64,000 nucleotides of DNA from UBA9160 sp035489755 (GTDB lineage: Bacteria; Myxococcota_A; UBA9160): positions 310,001-374,000 of the forward strand of contig DATGZK010000077.1 of the NCBI GenBank assembly GCA_035489755.1, written 5' to 3'. This document shows, in pieces, positions 40,863 to 49,880 of this stretch. The number at the start of each line of letters is the position of its first letter. The stretch's first letter is position 1. The translations under genes and the position numbers were made by a program. A model generated the notes under the pieces. That model was given only the letters and a program-made list of their open reading frames with translations, searched no databases and was not told the origin of the DNA.

Positions 40863-42972
40863 TCAGCTCCTCCGGAACGCCGCCAGCTTTCCGATTTCGA
40901 GCGCCGAGCGCGCATCTAGGCGGCCGAAGAGCTGCATGAGCGGCGCGACAAGCCCCGTCCAGCCGGTCTGGTGGCTAGCGCCGAGGCCGGCTCCGTTATC
41001 GCCGTGGAAGTATTCGTAGAAGAGGATGTGATCGCGCCAGTGCGGATCGGACTGGAACTTCTCCGCGCCTCCGTAGACGGGCCTGTGGCCCCCGCTGTCC
41101 CGCAGAAAGATGCGACTTAGCCGTTCCGAGATCTCCTTAGCGACCTCGAAGAGGTTCATCTGCCGGCCCGACCCGGTCGGGCACTCGACACGAAACGAGT
41201 CCCCGTAGTAGAGGTAAAACTGCAAGAGCGCCCGGATGAGGAGCGCATTGACTGGGAACCACACGGGGCCGCGCCAGTTTGAGTTTCCACCAAACATCCC
41301 GCTGTCCGATTCTGCGGGTAGGTACCCGACACGATACTCCTCGCCGCCGGCACGGAAGACATAGGGATGCTCAGAATGGAAGCGCGAGAGTGAGCGGATG
41401 CCATAGGGGCTTAGGAACTCGTTCTCATCCAGCATGCGGCTGAGGACGCGCCGCAGGCGCTCTGGGTTCAAAAGGGCGGCGATGCCCCGTTCGCCGTAGC
41501 CGAAATGACCCGGGCCCGTGGCGTGGATTCCACGGAGCAGTTCGGGCATGCGCCGCAGCCGTTCGCCAAGATTCTCGACCGCTCCTGGCGCGCGCTCGCG
41601 TTGCCATGGTTCGATGACGGTCGTCGCACAGAGCGGGAGGAGCCCGACCATGGAGCGAACCTTGAGCCGTGTAGCGCTTCCGTCGGGGAGGCGGAGCACG
41701 TCGTAGTAGAAGCCATCTTCCTCGTCCCACATCCCCCCATGCCCGACTCGGTTCATGGCGGCACCGATCCACAGAAAGTGCTCCACAAATTTTTACGCCA
41801 TGTCGTCGTACGAGGGGTCGTGGGCCGCGAGTTCGAAGGCGATCTCGAGCATGTTCTGACAGAACATCGCCATCCACGCCGTGCCATCGGCTTGCTCTAG
41901 GTGTCCGCCCGTGGGCAGGGTCGCAGATCGGTCGAAGACACCGATGTTGTCGAGGCCGAGAAAACCCCCCTCGAAAACGTTCTTGCCGAAGCGGTCTTTA
42001 CGGTTCACCCACCAGCTGAAGTTCACGACGAGCTTCGAAAAGGCGCGCTTTAGGAAATCGAGGTCGCCCTCTCCGTGTAGCGCCTGCTCCGTGCGGTAGA
42101 GAAAGACGGTGGGAAAGGCATGCACGGGAGGGTTTACATCGCTGAAGTTCCACTCGTAGGCAGGGATCTGGCCGCTCGGGTGCAAGTACGTCGCGCGCAG
42201 CATGAGATCGAGCTGCTCCTTGGCGAAATCCACGTCGACCGGGGCGAGCGCGATGCAGTGGAAGGCAAGGTCCCACGCGGCGTACCACGGGTACTCCCAC
42301 TTGTCGGGCATCGAGATCACGTGATCGTTCACCATGTGGAACCAGTCAAGTGTTCCGGAACCAAAGCGTCGGGAGGACCTGGAGAGCCGCGGCCTCGGGT
42401 CCGCGGTTCCAGATCGTCATGCGGATCAGAATATCCTCGGGCGACTCCTTGGCATACTCAACGAATACGTCGAAGTAGCGGTTGTCCTTGAAAACGCCGG
42501 TATCGAGCAGCTCGTACTCGAGCTCCTGGCGTGAGCACCGCCGATTCGTCTCCACAAGGTTCGCGTAGGGATAGGCTCGCTGCGGGTATTTGTAGAGCCC
42601 CTTCATGTAGGAGTGGGTCGGGGTGGAATCGAGATAGAAGTAATACTCCTTTACGTCCTCGCCGTGGTTGCCCTCACTGTTGGTCAGGCCGAAGAGGCGC
42701 TCTTTCAGGATGGGATCCTTCTCGTTCCACAGCGCGAGGGCGAAGCACAACCGCTGTTTCTCGTCCGAAATGCCAGCAAGACCATCCTCGCCCCAGTGGT
42801 AGGTGCGCGACCGTGCCTGGTCGTGGCTGAAGTAGTTCCAGGCATCTCCATTCTCGCTGTAGTCTTCCCGCACCGTCCCCCATTGCCGCTCCGAGAGGTG
42901 GGGTCCCCACTTGCGCCAGGGAACCACCTGCTCCCGGGCTTCCATGAAGTCGTCTGTGCTCCACGGTTTCAT
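40863..42972 (-). pseudogene. broken GH63-like (MGH1-type) glucosidase gene
   Basis: Three blocks match a ~880-residue glucosidase family. Block 1 (to 42346) reads WGTVREDYSENGDAWNYFSH, SDEKQRLCFALALWNEKDPI, LFGLTNSEGNHGEDVKEYYF and ends VLPTLWFRNT. Relatives have roughly 230 more residues here; instead the DNA jumps, with a frame change, to block 2: WFHMVNDHVISMPDKWEYPW, GQIPAYEWNFSDVNPPVHAF and KNVFEGGFLGLDNIGVFDRS. Block 2 ends in DMA followed by TAA at 41793-41795, and the same frame continues at once with KFVEHFLWIGAAMNRVGHGG through FGGNSNWRGPVWFPVNALLI to 40863. So there is one large deletion, one frameshift and one nonsense codon. The start may be the ATG at 42972 or at 43014. Such enzymes hydrolyse alpha-glucosides such as mannosyl- or glucosylglycerate. 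Confidence 0.9.
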
Positions 42973-43014
42973 TGGGATCGGCCAACGTCTCTCCTCGAGT
43001 AGGGGTTCGCGCAC

Positions 43015-43320
43015 GCCGAAGACGTGCTCGCCGCAGGGCTTTGGCCCAAATATACACTGGCCATCCTCACCCCGGCGCGGCGAGATGCGCGACAGGGCGT
43101 CCTGCTCACGGGCGCGGTTCAGGGTTGATGCATTTGCGTAGCGCGGCAGAGCCGCCGAGCTAACCTCCCCCGCTTCGGGGCGTTATTGAGGCTGTCCAAC
43201 TTGGCCAGCCTCGGGTCGACGCGAAAACGCGACGGACCCGACGGGAAATCAGAGCCGGAGGCCCGAAAAGTGAGAACACGGTCCCTCGCGGCTGGTGAAT
43301 TGACGAGGATGAAAGGCGAA
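43015..43320. other. intergenic between glucosidase pseudogene and glycine-zipper gene
   Basis: About 300 bases with no gene. On the minus strand a TATATT stretch around 43050 could be a -10 of the dead glucosidase gene. CCCCG-CTT-CGGGG (43168-43180) can form a 5-base-pair hairpin but lacks a T-run. The end holds the leader of the glycine-zipper gene. Confidence 0.4.
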
Positions 43321-43797
43321 ATGGGACTCTTCAAGCTCGGGATCAGTGTGGCAGCGTTTGTGGTCGTCGTGGTGGGTGAAGCGGCATGGGCGCAGCAGCC
43401 GATCGCCTATCCGGCGAAGGGACAGAGCGCTGCGCAGGAGGACAAGGACACGGGCCAATGCCAAGTATGGGCGAAGAAGAAAACGGGCGTGGACCCTGTG
43501 GCTATCGCCCAGCAACCGGCAGCCCCGCCGCCTGGACCGGCGGTGGGCGGGGGTGAACGCGTTCAGGGCGCGGCGCGCGGTGCGGCCGGTGGTGCTGTCA
43601 TTGGTGCGATTGGCGGGAACGCTGGCAAGGGGGCCGCCGCTGGCGCCGCAGCTGGCACCATGGTCGGAGGCCATCGGGCGCGCCAGAACCAGGCGGCCGG
43701 GCAGCAGTCGGCCGAGGCCCAGAAGCAGGGCAAAATCAACACGTACAATCGTGCCTTCGCGGCATGCATGGAAGGCCGCGGGTACACGATGAAGTAA
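43321..43797 (+). CDS. glycine-zipper exported protein
   Basis: A 158-residue protein. A signal peptide (LFKLGISVAAFVVVVVGEAA, cut near WAQQP) leads to a proline/glutamine linker, then a glycine-zipper segment: GAARGAAGGAVIGAIGGNAG followed by KGAAAGAAAGTMVGG (about residues 88-122). Such YMGG-like glycine zippers insert in or span the outer membrane or periplasmic face. A Gln/Ala-rich helix and a tail with AFAACMEGRGYTMK (a Cys that could pair with the earlier Cys in GQCQVW) close the protein. Two starts are possible, 43309 or 43321; the second puts the signal peptide first and has AAAGG upstream. Its role is unknown but it is an envelope protein. Confidence 0.82.
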   Translation: MGLFKLGISVAAFVVVVVGEAAWAQQPIAYPAKGQSAAQEDKDTGQCQVWAKKKTGVDPVAIAQQPAAPPPGPAVGGGERVQGAARGAAGGAVIGAIGGNAGKGAAAGAAAGTMVGGHRARQNQAAGQQSAEAQKQGKINTYNRAFAACMEGRGYTMK

Positions 43798-44067
43798 GGG
43801 TTGTGCCTGACGCCTTCCCCCTGCTCGGCGGTCGCTTGCGCACAGAACGTCTTTCACCCGTCTTTGCCTTCCGAGCGCAGCCGCATAGAACACTTGGGGC
43901 TTGGGGTCGCAACCCGACAAAATCTTCAAGACGCGCGTTTCTCTGGAGCTAACGGATGACTTCGAAACAACGCGAGTTACCGACTCTGAGAATCTGACCT
44001 TTCGGAGGCGGGTCTCCCAAGCGCGCAGCAAGCGTGGCTGACGTACTGCTCCAGAAGCACCACGCGC

Positions 44068-44409
44068 GACCGGTTTTTCACGGGTAAGCCGCTTCCTGAC
44101 CACGGGATCCGTGACATCGAATGGTACGGCCCCGGGCTCGAGGCGCGGTCCTGGCAGCAGGGTTACCTCCAGTTCCTCGCATGCACCCTTGCCGGGCTCA
44201 CCTCCGACGAGGAAGATCTGCATCTCCTCTTCGATAGGTCCGAGGGCGAGATGCAGGCATTGCTGCCTTCGGTCGCCAACCGGCGCTGGCATGTCGCGCT
44301 GGATACCACGGCCGCGTCGCCGGGCGACATTACGGCCCGCTCGGATCCCCCGAAAGAACTCGCCCTTCTCGCTCGCGCACAGGTAGACGGATTCCCCGGC
44401 TCCGCATAG
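44068..44409 (+). pseudogene. C-terminal relic of a glycogen debranching enzyme (GlgX/isoamylase-like)
   Basis: An open stretch of 114 codons without a start reads DRFFTGKPLPDHGIRDIEWY, GPGLEARSWQQGYLQFLACT, LAGLTSDEEDLHLLFDRSEG, then VANRRWHVALDTTAASPGDI to the stop at 44407-44409. This is the C-terminal beta-sandwich of GlgX-type debranching enzymes: the F-x-G to D-I-x-W-Y strand, the L-x-x-x-LAGL-x-x-DE-x-D-L-H pair and the W-x-x-x-x-DT end. The catalytic GH13 barrel (normally ~550 residues upstream) is gone; a stop codon at 43987 closes the frame before it. It sits between a glucosidase pseudogene and a glucokinase-like pseudogene. Confidence 0.8.
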
Positions 44410-44468
44410 GGTTCGCGGGAATGCTCGCGGCAGTGGCGGTTCCCGGGCAGGAGATCGGGGGCAGATCG

Positions 44469-45238
44469 GTGAAATGGAAGGGCTCGGTCAAGGTCCTGGT
44501 CATCGACCTGGGAGAGACGCACGTCGGGCTGCTGGTGAGCGGGCAGCGCGAGCTACGCCAGATCGATTACGGCCCCACGATGACGACTGCGAAGATGGTG
44601 GCCGCAGTCAAGAAAGTGACCGCCGACTGGAGGTACGACGTCGTGTCGATCGGCTACACGGGGCCGGTGCTGCATGGCTGGCCCGTGACCGAGCCGAAGA
44701 ACCTAGGCAGCGGCTTTTTGAAGTTCGATTTTCACAAGGCCTTCCGGCGGCCCGTCAAGATCGTGAACGATGCGGCGATGCGGGCCCTCGGGAGTTATCA
44801 CGGCGGCCGCATGCTGTTCCTTGGTCTCGGACCAGCCTTGGCTGCGCGCTTGTGGTCGACGGCCAAGTTGAGTCCATGGAGCTCGCACACCTTCCCTACC
44901 GCAAGGGCCGCACCTACCAGGACTACGTCGGGGCACGAGGACTCGCACGCCTTGGCAAGAAACGTTGGCGGCACTACGTGAAGGACGTCGTGAAGCGGCT
45001 CCGAGCGGCGCTCGCGGCAGACCTCGTGTTGCTCGGCGGTGGAAACGCGAAACTGATGAAGAAGCTGCCGGTCTGGGTTCGCCTCGGGAGCAGCGAAAAT
45101 GCATTCCGCGGCGGATTCAGGCTTTGGGCTGAGAGCTCAAACCGAGGGTTTGCCCGACGGCCTCGGTCCGCGAGGGGCGCAACGCGAAAAGGCGTCGAGC
45201 TTCCGCGCGGAAGCCGCCGGAAACGGCGCCGGCGATGA
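44469..45238 (+). pseudogene. frameshifted ROK-family kinase (polyphosphate glucokinase-like)
   Basis: From a GTG at 44469 the frame reads VKVLVIDLGETHVGLLVSGQ, ADWRYDVVSIGYTGPVLHGW and PVKIVNDAAMRALGSYHGGR. At about 44830 a one-base loss breaks the GLGTGLG glycine loop and the second half continues in another frame: LGCALVVDGQVESMELAHLP, YRKGRTYQDYVGARGLARLG and ADLVLLGGGNAKLMKKLP. Together they make an almost complete sugar kinase of the ROK/PPGK type, which phosphorylates glucose. The ATP-loop GGTH of relatives is GETH here, and the natural stop after FRGGFRLW is lost, so the frame runs on to 45238. Non-functional as it stands. Confidence 0.88.
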
Positions 45239-45359
45239 AAGAGCGCTTCGCAGCCGCCTCGCGCTGGACACGCCAGCGCCGGGACGGAGGTTCTGCTGCG
45301 GCGTACGGATCTGCGATCGCCGCCGAGGAGCTCAAGGCCACGTTATGAGAGGAGGCGTC

Positions 45360-45845
45360 ATGCTTCGATTCGGGGGTCGCTTTTGGCTGCTCGCGCTCTG
45401 CACGCTCTTGTGGGTAGGGCTCGCGCGCGAATCACGTGGCGGGGACAGCGCCGCGCCGTCTGCGGGAGAAGAGGAGACCAGGACCGGGGAGCCGACGTGC
45501 GAAGGCAAGGCACGGCTGCACGGTCTCGTGTTCGACAAAGACGGCTCCCAGATCGATCCGGTGGGGGCGACCGTGCTGGACGTCGTCGTGGAAGCGATCA
45601 AGGCACGCTGCCCGACGCAGCACTTTGTGATCGAGGGGCACACCGATCTCGGAGGCTCGCCGCAACACAATCAGGCGCTCTCGGAGCGCCGCGCGGAAGC
45701 GGTAAAGCGTTACCTCGCGGAGCACGGCATCGCTCCCGAGCGGCTCACCACGGTCGGCTATGGCTCGAGCCGCCCGCTCACCACCGATCCCTCTCCCGCT
45801 GCGCAGGCGATGAATCGCCGGGTCACCCTCGTCGTGAAAGACTAG
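45360..45845 (+). CDS. small OmpA-domain protein
   Basis: A 161-residue exported protein. A signal peptide (GRFWLLALCTLLWVGLARES) is followed by an acidic linker and one OmpA C-terminal peptidoglycan-binding domain: LVFDKDGSQIDPVGATVLDV, FVIEGHTDLGGSPQHNQALS, ERRAEAVKRYLAEHGI and LTTVGYGSSRPLTTD, ending NRRVTLVV. The conserved Asp and Arg that bind diaminopimelate lie in GHTD and the NRRV end. No lipobox is present. Start 45360 has AGGAGG 5 bases upstream; an in-frame ATG at 45345 is less well placed. It directly follows the kinase pseudogene but is itself intact. Confidence 0.88.
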   Translation: MLRFGGRFWLLALCTLLWVGLARESRGGDSAAPSAGEEETRTGEPTCEGKARLHGLVFDKDGSQIDPVGATVLDVVVEAIKARCPTQHFVIEGHTDLGGSPQHNQALSERRAEAVKRYLAEHGIAPERLTTVGYGSSRPLTTDPSPAAQAMNRRVTLVVKD

Positions 45846-45884
45846 CTTGCTTCCCCGCGGGGGGGGAATGAGTAGGGTACCATC

Positions 45885-45910
45885 CATCTTAGCATTGAGA
45901 TAAGCTGATG
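45885..45910 (+). other. hairpin in the metH leader
   Basis: CATC-TT-AGC and GCT-GATG around a 10-base AT-rich loop (ATTGAGATAA) can form a 7-base-pair hairpin with a two-base bulge, 50 bases before metH. The whole leader is only 114 bases, too short for a cobalamin riboswitch, and I could not match it to a SAM or SAH riboswitch. TACAAT at 45931-45936 is a -10-like box downstream. Function uncertain. Confidence 0.25.
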
Positions 45911-45959
45911 TAGCTCTTCTGCTCTGCCGATACAATAGGCGGGAAGACGGAAGCACCGG

Positions 45960-48900
45960 ATGAGCATCCAGACCCGACAGACTCAGCTTGCGGAGATCGC
46001 GCGTCGGCGGATCGTCGTCCTCGACGGCGCCATGGGCACGATGATCCAGCGCTATCGCCTTTCCGAAGACGACTACCGGGGGACGCGCTTTCGCGGCCAT
46101 CCGAAGGACCTGCGCGGCAACAACGAGCTCCTCGTCCTTACACGACCCGAGGTAATTGAGGAGATCCATTGCCAGTACCTCGACGCCGGCGCGGACCTCA
46201 TCGAAACCAACACCTTTAGCGCCAACGCCGTATCTCAGAGCGACTACGGTCTTGAGGACTTGGGATATGAGCTCAATCTCGAGGCCGCGCACCTCGCGCG
46301 TCGCGCGGCAGACGCGGTCAGTGCGCGTACGCCGGAGCACCCCCGCTTCGTGGCGGGCGCGATCGGCCCCACCAATCGCACGCTCTCGATCTCTCCCGAC
46401 GTGAATAACCCCGCCCTGCGCAGTCTCACTTTCGACGAGCTGCGTGCTGCCTATGCGGAGCAGGCCCGTGGACTCATCGACGGCGGTGTGGACCTGCTCC
46501 TTGTGGAAACCATCTTCGACACGCTGAACGCGAAGGCAGCGATCTTTGCCATCGAGGAAGTGTTTGAAGCCAAGGCCACGCGCTTGCCGCTCATGCTCTC
46601 GGTCACCATTACCGACCGCAGCGGCCGCACCCTTTCCGGCCAGACGATCGATGCGTTCTGGACCTCGGTGGAGCACGCCAAACCGTGGAGCGTGGGGATC
46701 AACTGCGCCCTCGGAGCCAGCGAGATGCGTCCCTATCTTGAGGATCTCGCGGCGATCGCCCCGATTCTCATCTCCTGTTACCCGAACGCGGGCCTCCCCA
46801 ATGCATTCGGGGAATATGACGAGCAGGCGGCGACCACCGCGAGGCTCCTGCGGGAGTTCGCCGAGAGTGGCCTTCTGAACCTCGTGGGCGGCTGCTGCGG
46901 CACCACACCCGAGCACATCGCAGAAATCGCGCGGATCGTGGAGGGGGTCGCGCCCCGGGTACCGCCTGAACCGGAGCGCCGCTTCGCGCGCTTTAGCGGC
47001 CTTGAGACCTTCACGATCCGACCCGACACCAACTTTGTGATGATCGGGGAGCGGACCAATGTGACTGGCTCCGCGCGGTTCGCCAAACTTGTGAAAGCCG
47101 ACGACTACGCGACGGCTGTCGAGGTCGCACTCGACCAAGTTCGCAGCGGCGCCAACCTCATCGATGTGAACATGGACGAAGGTATGCTCGACTCCGAGCA
47201 GGCCATGACCACGTTCCTCAACCTCCTCGCCACAGAGCCCGAGGTCGCCCGCGTTCCCTTCGTGATCGATAGCTCGAAGTGGTCGGTGATCGAGGCGGGC
47301 CTGAAGTGCGTGCAAGGCAAGCCGATCGTGAACTCGATCAGCCTCAAGGAAGGCGAGGAGGACTTTCTTCATAAGGCGCGCCTTGCGCAGCGCTACGGTG
47401 CGGGCGTCGTGGTCATGGCGTTCGATGAACAAGGGCAGGCCGAGTCCGTCGAGCGCAAGCTGTCGATCTGTCAGCGCGCGTTCCAGCTGCTCGTGGAGCG
47501 GCTCGGCTTTGACCCGAACGACGTGATCTTCGATCCCAACATCCTCGCCATCGCCACGGGCATCGAAGAGCACAACGCCTTCGCCAAGAACTACATCGAA
47601 GCCACGCGCCTCATCAAAGAGACCTGTCCAGGCGCACGCATCTCGGGCGGCGTCTCCAATCTCTCATTCTCCTTCCGCGGCAACGAGCTCGTCCGCGAGG
47701 CGATGCATTCCGCGTTCCTCTATCACGCCATTCGCGCCGGCATGGACATGGGCATCGTGAACGCCGGCCAACTTACCGTGTACGAAGACATTCCGAAGGA
47801 CCTGCTCGAGCACGTCGAAGACGTGATCTGGAATCGCCGCTCGGATGCGACCGAACGCCTGGTCGAGTTCGCCGAGCGCGTGCGGGGCAAGGGCAAGAAA
47901 AAGGAGCTCGATCTCGCATGGCGCGAGGCGACCGTCGAGGAACGGCTCTCTCATGCCCTCGTTCACGGCGTCGTCGACTTCATCGAGCAGGACGTCGAAG
48001 AGGCGCGGAGCAAGTACACCAGGCCGCTCGACATCATCGAAGGCCCGCTCATGAACGGAATGCGAATCGTGGGCGACCTCTTCGGGGCGGGAAAAATGTT
48101 TCTGCCGCAGGTGGTGAAGAGTGCCCGCGCGATGAAAAGAGCCGTTGCCTACCTCACGCCCTTCATGGAAGAGGAAAAGCGGGCCTCCGGCTCGGCTGGG
48201 CGTGCGCAGTCCAAGATTGTCATGGCAACCGTGAAAGGCGATGTCCACGACATTGGGAAAAACATCGTCGGCGTCGTGCTCGGTTGCAACAACTACCAGG
48301 TGGTGGACCTCGGGGTCATGGTGCCATGCGATCGCATTCTGCAGACCGCGCTCGACGAGGGCGCAGATTTGATCGGGCTCTCGGGCCTTATCACTCCTTC
48401 TCTTGACGAGATGGTGCATGTTGCGAAGGAGATGGAGCGCCGCGGGCTCCGCCAACCTCTGCTGATCGGCGGTGCAACGACCAGCAAGCAGCACACGGCG
48501 GTAAAGATCGCTCCCGAATATGGACAGAGCACCGTGCACGTACTCGACGCTTCGCGCGCTGTCGGAGTGGTCTCGAGCCTGCTGGATCCAAAGCAGCGCG
48601 CGGAGCTCGATCTCAGGAATCGCGAGGAACAAGAGCGGTTGCGGGGGATCTATGGCCTTCGCAAGGAGCACAAACTTCTGCCTTATCGGCAGGCGGTCTC
48701 GAACCGGAGCAAGATTCATTGGCGCGGGGAGGATGTCCCGCAACCCGCGTTCCTCGGTCGCCGGCCGCTCGACGACGTCCCGCTCGAGTCCCTCGTGCCG
48801 TATATCGACTGGACCTTCTTCTTCTCGGCGTGGGAGCTGAAGGGGCGCTACCCGAAAATCCTCGACCATCCCGAGCATGGAGCGGCAGCACGCGAGCTCT

Positions 48901-49655
48901 ACGATCAGGGCCGGGAGCTGCTCAAGCAGATCTGCGAGGAAAAGCTCCTTCGAGCGCGCGGCGTCTACGGCTTCTGGCCTGCGGCGAGCGATGGAGACGA
49001 CATTGTCCTTTACACCGATGAGTCGCGCGAGAGCGAACTCATGCGCTTCTGTATGCTGCGTGCGCAGCAGGCTTTTGAGCCCGGGAAGCCGAATCGCTCG
49101 CTCGCCGATTGGATCGCGCCCGTCGGCTCGGGTCTGGCCGACCATCTCGGGGCGTTCGCCGTGACGGCGGGACTCGGCGCCGCTGAGCTCGCACAACGCT
49201 TCGAGGCCTCCCTCGACGACTACAACGCCATCCTCGTGAAGGCCCTCGCCGATCGGCTGGCAGAGGCGTTCGCCGAGTGGCTGCACGCTCGGGTGCGACG
49301 GGAGTGGGGCTACGGGCAGGAAGAGCGCCTCACGACTGAGGAGCTGATCGAGGAAAAGTATCGCGGCATTCGGCCTGCCTTCGGTTATCCGGCGTGCCCG
49401 GACCACAGCGAAAAGCAAAAGCTCTTTGCTCTGCTCGATGCCGAGAAGATCGGGATGGAGTTGACGGAGCATTTCGCGATGCTCCCCGCCGCAAGTGTTT
49501 CGGGCATCTATCTCGCACACCCGCAGGCACGCTATTTCACGGTGGGCCGGATTGGCCGCGACCAGGTGGAGGATTACGCGCGCCGCAAGGGTACGAGCGT
49601 GCGTGAGACTGAGCGCTGGCTCACCCCGAATCTTGGTTACGACCCGGAGCGCTAG
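45960..49655 (+). CDS. metH: cobalamin-dependent methionine synthase
   Basis: A 1231-residue enzyme that methylates homocysteine using 5-methyltetrahydrofolate through enzyme-bound cobalamin. Domains in order: homocysteine-binding barrel with zinc ligands Cys249, Cys312 and Cys313 (GINCALGA, VGGCCGTT); pterin-binding barrel from about 345 (NFVMIGERTNVTGSARF); cap and cobalamin-binding domains with the B12 ligand His763 in GDVHDIGKNI; and the AdoMet-dependent reactivation domain with RPAFGYPACPDH near residue 1140. Length equals the full four-domain E. coli type. It is preceded by a 114-base leader and followed by an unrelated amidase. Confidence 0.97.
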   Translation: MSIQTRQTQLAEIARRRIVVLDGAMGTMIQRYRLSEDDYRGTRFRGHPKDLRGNNELLVLTRPEVIEEIHCQYLDAGADLIETNTFSANAVSQSDYGLEDLGYELNLEAAHLARRAADAVSARTPEHPRFVAGAIGPTNRTLSISPDVNNPALRSLTFDELRAAYAEQARGLIDGGVDLLLVETIFDTLNAKAAIFAIEEVFEAKATRLPLMLSVTITDRSGRTLSGQTIDAFWTSVEHAKPWSVGINCALGASEMRPYLEDLAAIAPILISCYPNAGLPNAFGEYDEQAATTARLLREFAESGLLNLVGGCCGTTPEHIAEIARIVEGVAPRVPPEPERRFARFSGLETFTIRPDTNFVMIGERTNVTGSARFAKLVKADDYATAVEVALDQVRSGANLIDVNMDEGMLDSEQAMTTFLNLLATEPEVARVPFVIDSSKWSVIEAGLKCVQGKPIVNSISLKEGEEDFLHKARLAQRYGAGVVVMAFDEQGQAESVERKLSICQRAFQLLVERLGFDPNDVIFDPNILAIATGIEEHNAFAKNYIEATRLIKETCPGARISGGVSNLSFSFRGNELVREAMHSAFLYHAIRAGMDMGIVNAGQLTVYEDIPKDLLEHVEDVIWNRRSDATERLVEFAERVRGKGKKKELDLAWREATVEERLSHALVHGVVDFIEQDVEEARSKYTRPLDIIEGPLMNGMRIVGDLFGAGKMFLPQVVKSARAMKRAVAYLTPFMEEEKRASGSAGRAQSKIVMATVKGDVHDIGKNIVGVVLGCNNYQVVDLGVMVPCDRILQTALDEGADLIGLSGLITPSLDEMVHVAKEMERRGLRQPLLIGGATTSKQHTAVKIAPEYGQSTVHVLDASRAVGVVSSLLDPKQRAELDLRNREEQERLRGIYGLRKEHKLLPYRQAVSNRSKIHWRGEDVPQPAFLGRRPLDDVPLESLVPYIDWTFFFSAWELKGRYPKILDHPEHGAAARELYDQGRELLKQICEEKLLRARGVYGFWPAASDGDDIVLYTDESRESELMRFCMLRAQQAFEPGKPNRSLADWIAPVGSGLADHLGAFAVTAGLGAAELAQRFEASLDDYNAILVKALADRLAEAFAEWLHARVRREWGYGQEERLTTEELIEEKYRGIRPAFGYPACPDHSEKQKLFALLDAEKIGMELTEHFAMLPAASVSGIYLAHPQARYFTVGRIGRDQVEDYARRKGTSVRETERWLTPNLGYDPER

Positions 49656-49880
49656 CATTCGCCGCCGAAGCTTCTCTTCGCGCTCCTCTTCTCCGGTCCA
49701 AAGGCCATAGCTCCTCTCCCGCCCGCGTCCATGCGTCCTGGATGTCACGGGGCCGCGTGCGGCGCAGCTCGAACCATGGACTCGCCGCCCGAGCTGCGTC
49801 CCACTACCCCTGTGGCGCACAATCTGGTAGACGCGAAGAGCGACGCCCGCCCGATGGCGGGCGATCCGCCGGAGGACGCT

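Noticed and set aside
43168..43180. CCCCG-CTT-CGGGG hairpin as a transcription terminator
   Set aside because: Stem is only five base pairs and no T-run follows.
45846..45959. SAM-II or SAH riboswitch upstream of metH
   Set aside because: A short ATGTAGCT match to SAM-II is present but the P1 stem and pseudoknot partners are not.
45432..47573. 713-codon minus-strand frame opposite the OmpA-domain gene and metH
   Set aside because: Composition typical of an antisense shadow; coding evidence is entirely on the plus strand.
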